From JBCBEX01 sp038528235 (GTDB taxonomy: Bacteria; Bacteroidota; Rhodothermia; Rhodothermales; Rubricoccaceae): a DNA stretch of 64,000 bases. Below the pieces are notes generated by a model. That model had not been told where the DNA came from. It searched no databases and saw only the letters and a program-made list of their open reading frames with translations. Positions 61,328-64,000 of the stretch are shown here, piece after piece; the first letter of the stretch is position 1, and each line of letters starts with the position of its first letter. The position numbers and the translations under genes are program-made. The stretch is taken from NCBI GenBank assembly GCA_038528235.1, contig JBCBEX010000003.1, forward strand, positions 53,578-117,577, in the 5' to 3' direction.

Positions 61328-63778
61328 ATGCCCTCCGTCGCTGACCTCACTGCCACGATGCCCTACGGCCCCGCGCCTGAGTCGCCTGCCGCTGCCGAGG
61401 CGTGGCTCGATGCTCACGATCGCCGCTTCGACCTGTTCATCGGCGGCCGCTGGCAGGCGGCGCAGTCCAGTGCAACGTTCGCCGTGACGAACCCGGCAAC
61501 GGGCGCGCACATCGCAGACGTGGCCGAGGCGGGGCGTGCGGATGTAGACGCGGCCGTTGAGGTCGCGCGTAAGGCGTTCAAGGCGTGGAGTCAGACCGAC
61601 GGGCACACGCGGGCGCGGCACCTCTACGCGCTCGCGCGGGCGATCCAGAAGCACGCACGCCTGTTCGCTGTGCTGGAGTCGCTCGACAACGGCAAGCCGA
61701 TCCGCGAGAGCCGCGACCTCGACATCCCACTCGTGGCGCGGCACCTCTACCACCACGCCGGGTGGGCGCAGGTCATGGCCGATGAGCTACCGGGTTACGC
61801 GCCCGTCGGTGTCGTGGGGCAGGTGATCCCGTGGAACTTCCCGCTGCTGATGCTCGCGTGGAAGGTGGCCCCAGCGCTCGCGATGGGCAACACGGTCGTG
61901 CTCAAGCCCGCGCCCCAGACGCCGCTCACGGCACTCCTTTTCGCCGAGGTCTGCCACGAGGCCGGCCTGCCTGCGGGCGTCGTCAACCTCCTCCCCGGCG
62001 GCGACGAGGCGGGCCGGGCGGTCGTGGCGCACCCCGACCTCGACAAGATTGCGTTCACAGGCTCCACACCCGTCGGCCGCGCGATTCGGCAGGCGACGGC
62101 GGGCTCCGGTAAGAAGCTCTCGCTCGAACTCGGCGGCAAGTCGCCCTATGTGGTCTTCGACGACGCCGACCTCGACGGCGCCGTCGAAGGGCTCGTCGAT
62201 GCGATCTGGTTCAACGGCGGGCAGGTCTGCTGTGCCGGGAGCCGCCTGCTCGTCCAGGAGAGCGTCGCCGAGGACTTCCTCGCACGCGTGCGCCGCCGCA
62301 TGGGGCAGCTCCGTGTCGGTAGTCCGCTCGACAAGGCGGTCGACCTCGGAACGGTCGTGAGCGAGGAGCAGCAGCAAACGATCGAGCGCTGGATCCAGGT
62401 CGCGCGCGACGAGGGCGCGGCGATCTTCCAGCCCGACACGCCCGTCCCCGACGACGGATGCTATGTCCCGCCGACGCTCATCACCGACGTGGCGCCAGCG
62501 TCGCAAGTCGTGCAGGAGGAGATCTTCGGGCCCGTCCTCGTCGCGATGACGTTCCGCACGCCGCACGAGGCCGTTGCGCTCGCGAATAACACGCGCTTCG
62601 GCCTCGCGGCGACGGTCTGGAGCGAGAACCTCACGCAGGCGCTCGAAGTGGCGCACCGCATCAAGGCGGGCTCGGTGTGGGTCAACGGCACCAACTTCTT
62701 CGACGCCGCGAGCGGCTTCGGCGGCTATCGCGAAAGTGGCTACGGCCGCGAGGGCGGCAAGGAGGGCCTCTACGAGTATGTCCGTCCCGCCTGGCAGTCG
62801 CGCCCAACGCCCGCCCCCGAACCGACCGGCGACGGTGCGGACCCGCTCGCCACCTGGGGCAGTCACACACCAACCGCGCCCGCTCCTCTGCCGGAGAAGC
62901 CGGGCAAGACCTCATCTCCCGGCATCGACCGGACGGCGAAGCTCTACGTCGGCGGCAAGCAGAAGCGGCCTGACGGCAACTACAGCTATCCCGTCCTCGA
63001 TCCGAAAGGCCGTACCGTCGGGCTGGCGGGCGACGGCAACCGCAAGGACATCCGCGACGCCGTGGAGGCCGCGCACGCCGCGCGGGGCTGGGCCGACCGC
63101 TCCCCGCACAACCGCGCACAGATTCTCTACTACATCGCCGAAAACCTGGCGGCCCGCACCGACGAGTTTGCCGCCCGCCTCCGTGCGATGACGGGCGCGA
63201 GCGCGAAGGCCGCCACCCGCGAGGTCGAGGCGAGCGTGCAACGGCTGTTCACCTACGCCGCCTACGCCGACAAATTCGGCGGGCACCTCCAGGAGGCCAA
63301 CTTCCAGGGCTTCGTCGCCGCGCACCACGACTACCTCGGCGTGATCGGCATCGCGTGCCCCGACGAAGCACCGCTGCTCGGCTTCGTCTCACTGGTCGCG
63401 CCCGCGATCTGCCGGGGCAACTGCGTTGTGGCAATCCCCTCGGAGACACACCCGCTCGCCGCGACGGACCTCTACCAGGTCCTCGACACGAGCGACCTCC
63501 CCGGCGGTGTGGTCAACATCGTGACGGGTAACCGCGACCATCTCACCAAGACGCTCGCCGCGCACGAGGACGTGGACGCGCTGTGGTACTTCGCCGCGGG
63601 CGAGGCGGGCGCGCTTGGCAGCCGCGCCGTGGAGCACCTCTCGGCGTCCAACATGAAGCGGACCTGGGTGAGCTACGGCCAGCCCCGCGACTGGCTCGAC
63701 CCGAAGCAGGGCGAGGGCCACGCGTTCCTCCGCCAGAGCGTGCAGGTGAAGAATATCTGGCTGCCAACCGGGCTGTGA
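61328..63778 (+). CDS. Two-domain aldehyde dehydrogenase of the ALDH16 type
   Basis: 816 residues. The first domain (about 1-495) is a complete ALDH: LELGGKSP with Glu267 as base, FNGGQVCCAGSR with nucleophile Cys301, and the NAD-site motif PWNFPLLMLAWKVAPALAMG. The second domain (about 535-816) is an ALDH-like half with QKRPDGNYSYPVLDPKGRTV, AAHAARGWADRSPHNRAQIL and HHDYLGVIGIACPDEAPLLG but no GQxC Cys. This architecture is that of ALDH16. It follows deoC, so oxidation of acetaldehyde from DeoC is inferred. A pyrimidine-rich leader precedes ATG 61328. Confidence 0.92.
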   Translation: MPSVADLTATMPYGPAPESPAAAEAWLDAHDRRFDLFIGGRWQAAQSSATFAVTNPATGAHIADVAEAGRADVDAAVEVARKAFKAWSQTDGHTRARHLYALARAIQKHARLFAVLESLDNGKPIRESRDLDIPLVARHLYHHAGWAQVMADELPGYAPVGVVGQVIPWNFPLLMLAWKVAPALAMGNTVVLKPAPQTPLTALLFAEVCHEAGLPAGVVNLLPGGDEAGRAVVAHPDLDKIAFTGSTPVGRAIRQATAGSGKKLSLELGGKSPYVVFDDADLDGAVEGLVDAIWFNGGQVCCAGSRLLVQESVAEDFLARVRRRMGQLRVGSPLDKAVDLGTVVSEEQQQTIERWIQVARDEGAAIFQPDTPVPDDGCYVPPTLITDVAPASQVVQEEIFGPVLVAMTFRTPHEAVALANNTRFGLAATVWSENLTQALEVAHRIKAGSVWVNGTNFFDAASGFGGYRESGYGREGGKEGLYEYVRPAWQSRPTPAPEPTGDGADPLATWGSHTPTAPAPLPEKPGKTSSPGIDRTAKLYVGGKQKRPDGNYSYPVLDPKGRTVGLAGDGNRKDIRDAVEAAHAARGWADRSPHNRAQILYYIAENLAARTDEFAARLRAMTGASAKAATREVEASVQRLFTYAAYADKFGGHLQEANFQGFVAAHHDYLGVIGIACPDEAPLLGFVSLVAPAICRGNCVVAIPSETHPLAATDLYQVLDTSDLPGGVVNIVTGNRDHLTKTLAAHEDVDALWYFAAGEAGALGSRAVEHLSASNMKRTWVSYGQPRDWLDPKQGEGHAFLRQSVQVKNIWLPTGL

Positions 63779-63851
63779 AGTGAGAAGTGAGAGGTTCGAA
63801 GTGGGAAGTTGGTGGACGGTGCTGAAGCCTGAGGTCGTCTGGCTAGGCAAG

Positions 63852-64000
63852 ATGAGCTCGCTTCTTCTACTCCTGTTTGTATGGGGCCTCTGGCATGGAC
63901 GTCCTTTGACAGGATTGGCGCTGTCATCTCTCGCGCTTTCTGTGTTCTTCGCATTCAATGCTGGGGCCCGCTGGGGGCGAACTGAGCCTCGAAGCCTGCG
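63852..64000 (+). CDS. Hydrophobic membrane protein, 5' part (runs off the window)
   Basis: The frame from ATG 63852 (MSSLLLLLFVWGLWHG, then GLALSSLALSVFFAFNAGAR) stays open to the window edge. Two hydrophobic segments are consistent with a small membrane protein. GTG codons at 63801 and 63819 in the same frame are alternative starts. The upstream 70 bp are low-complexity purine-rich repeats. Identity unknown. Confidence 0.4.
   Translation, partial: MSSLLLLLFVWGLWHGRPLTGLALSSLALSVFFAFNAGARWGRTEPRSL

Noticed and set aside
1..64000. tRNA, rRNA, insertion sequence or prophage genes
   Set aside because: No cloverleaf-like sequence with a TTCGAAT-type arm, no transposase DDE or integrase motif and no phage structural gene was recognised on reading either strand. 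A dedicated scan could still find a tRNA I missed.

Overview
The window is GC-rich chromosomal DNA, almost certainly from a member of the Rhodothermota (Rhodothermia; Salinibacter/Rubricoccus-like relatives of Bacteroidetes). Several things point there. Secreted proteins end in type IX secretion (T9SS) type-A sorting domains (YPNP...VEVFDLLGRRVATLADG...GVYVVRL). Gene order is Bacteroidetes-like (rpoZ-coaBC, DUF177-rpmF-plsX). Shine-Dalgarno sequences are rare. No phage, insertion sequence, tRNA, rRNA or CRISPR array was found.

Layout. 0-9 kb: rpoZ end and coaBC, a tandem pair of secreted PA-domain T9SS proteins sharing a perfectly identical 445-bp block, a cNMP/CBS/DUF294 nucleotidyltransferase, and two small exported proteins. 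9-15.6 kb: Spy-like lipoprotein, a LOV-domain/helix-turn-helix photoreceptor-like regulator behind a cytoplasmic BtuF-like cobalamin-binding protein, an SLC12-like transporter and an orphan. 15.7-23.8 kb: a TetR-controlled RND efflux operon (OMF-MFP-RND) whose TolC-like protein has an extra N-terminal substrate-binding-like domain; two operator palindromes lie between it and tetR. 23.8-30.8 kb: FG-GAP and PA-domain T9SS proteins, an M14 carboxypeptidase and two orphans. 30.8-38.3 kb: ppc, ruvA, a TRIC/UPF0126 membrane protein, a PhoB-like response regulator and DUF177-rpmF-plsX. 38.3-43.1 kb: a candidate oriC with DnaA-box-like 9-mers, dnaA, dnaN and a ZIP metal transporter. 43.2-49.5 kb: a second tandem pair of PA-domain T9SS proteins, then rhodanese, thioredoxin, AtuA-like and pyrR. 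49.7-56.5 kb: esterase, DUF2256 zinc-ribbon microprotein, Cry-DASH, a LexA-family protein lacking all self-cleavage residues, YceI, recO, a ComEA-like HhH protein and a NUDIX hydrolase. 56.7-64 kb: ackA, a DUF6503-like lipoprotein, ribE, deoC and a two-domain ALDH16-type aldehyde dehydrogenase.

How genes work together. DeoC, ALDH and AckA could form a route from deoxyribose-5-phosphate through acetaldehyde and acetate to acetyl phosphate. The LOV regulator, Cry-DASH, DUF2256 protein and degenerate LexA are the most interesting regulatory material and may reflect adaptation to light. Five PA-domain T9SS paralogs in 64 kb form a recently expanding family of surface or secreted proteins. Family assignments are from motifs read by eye; no database search was run.
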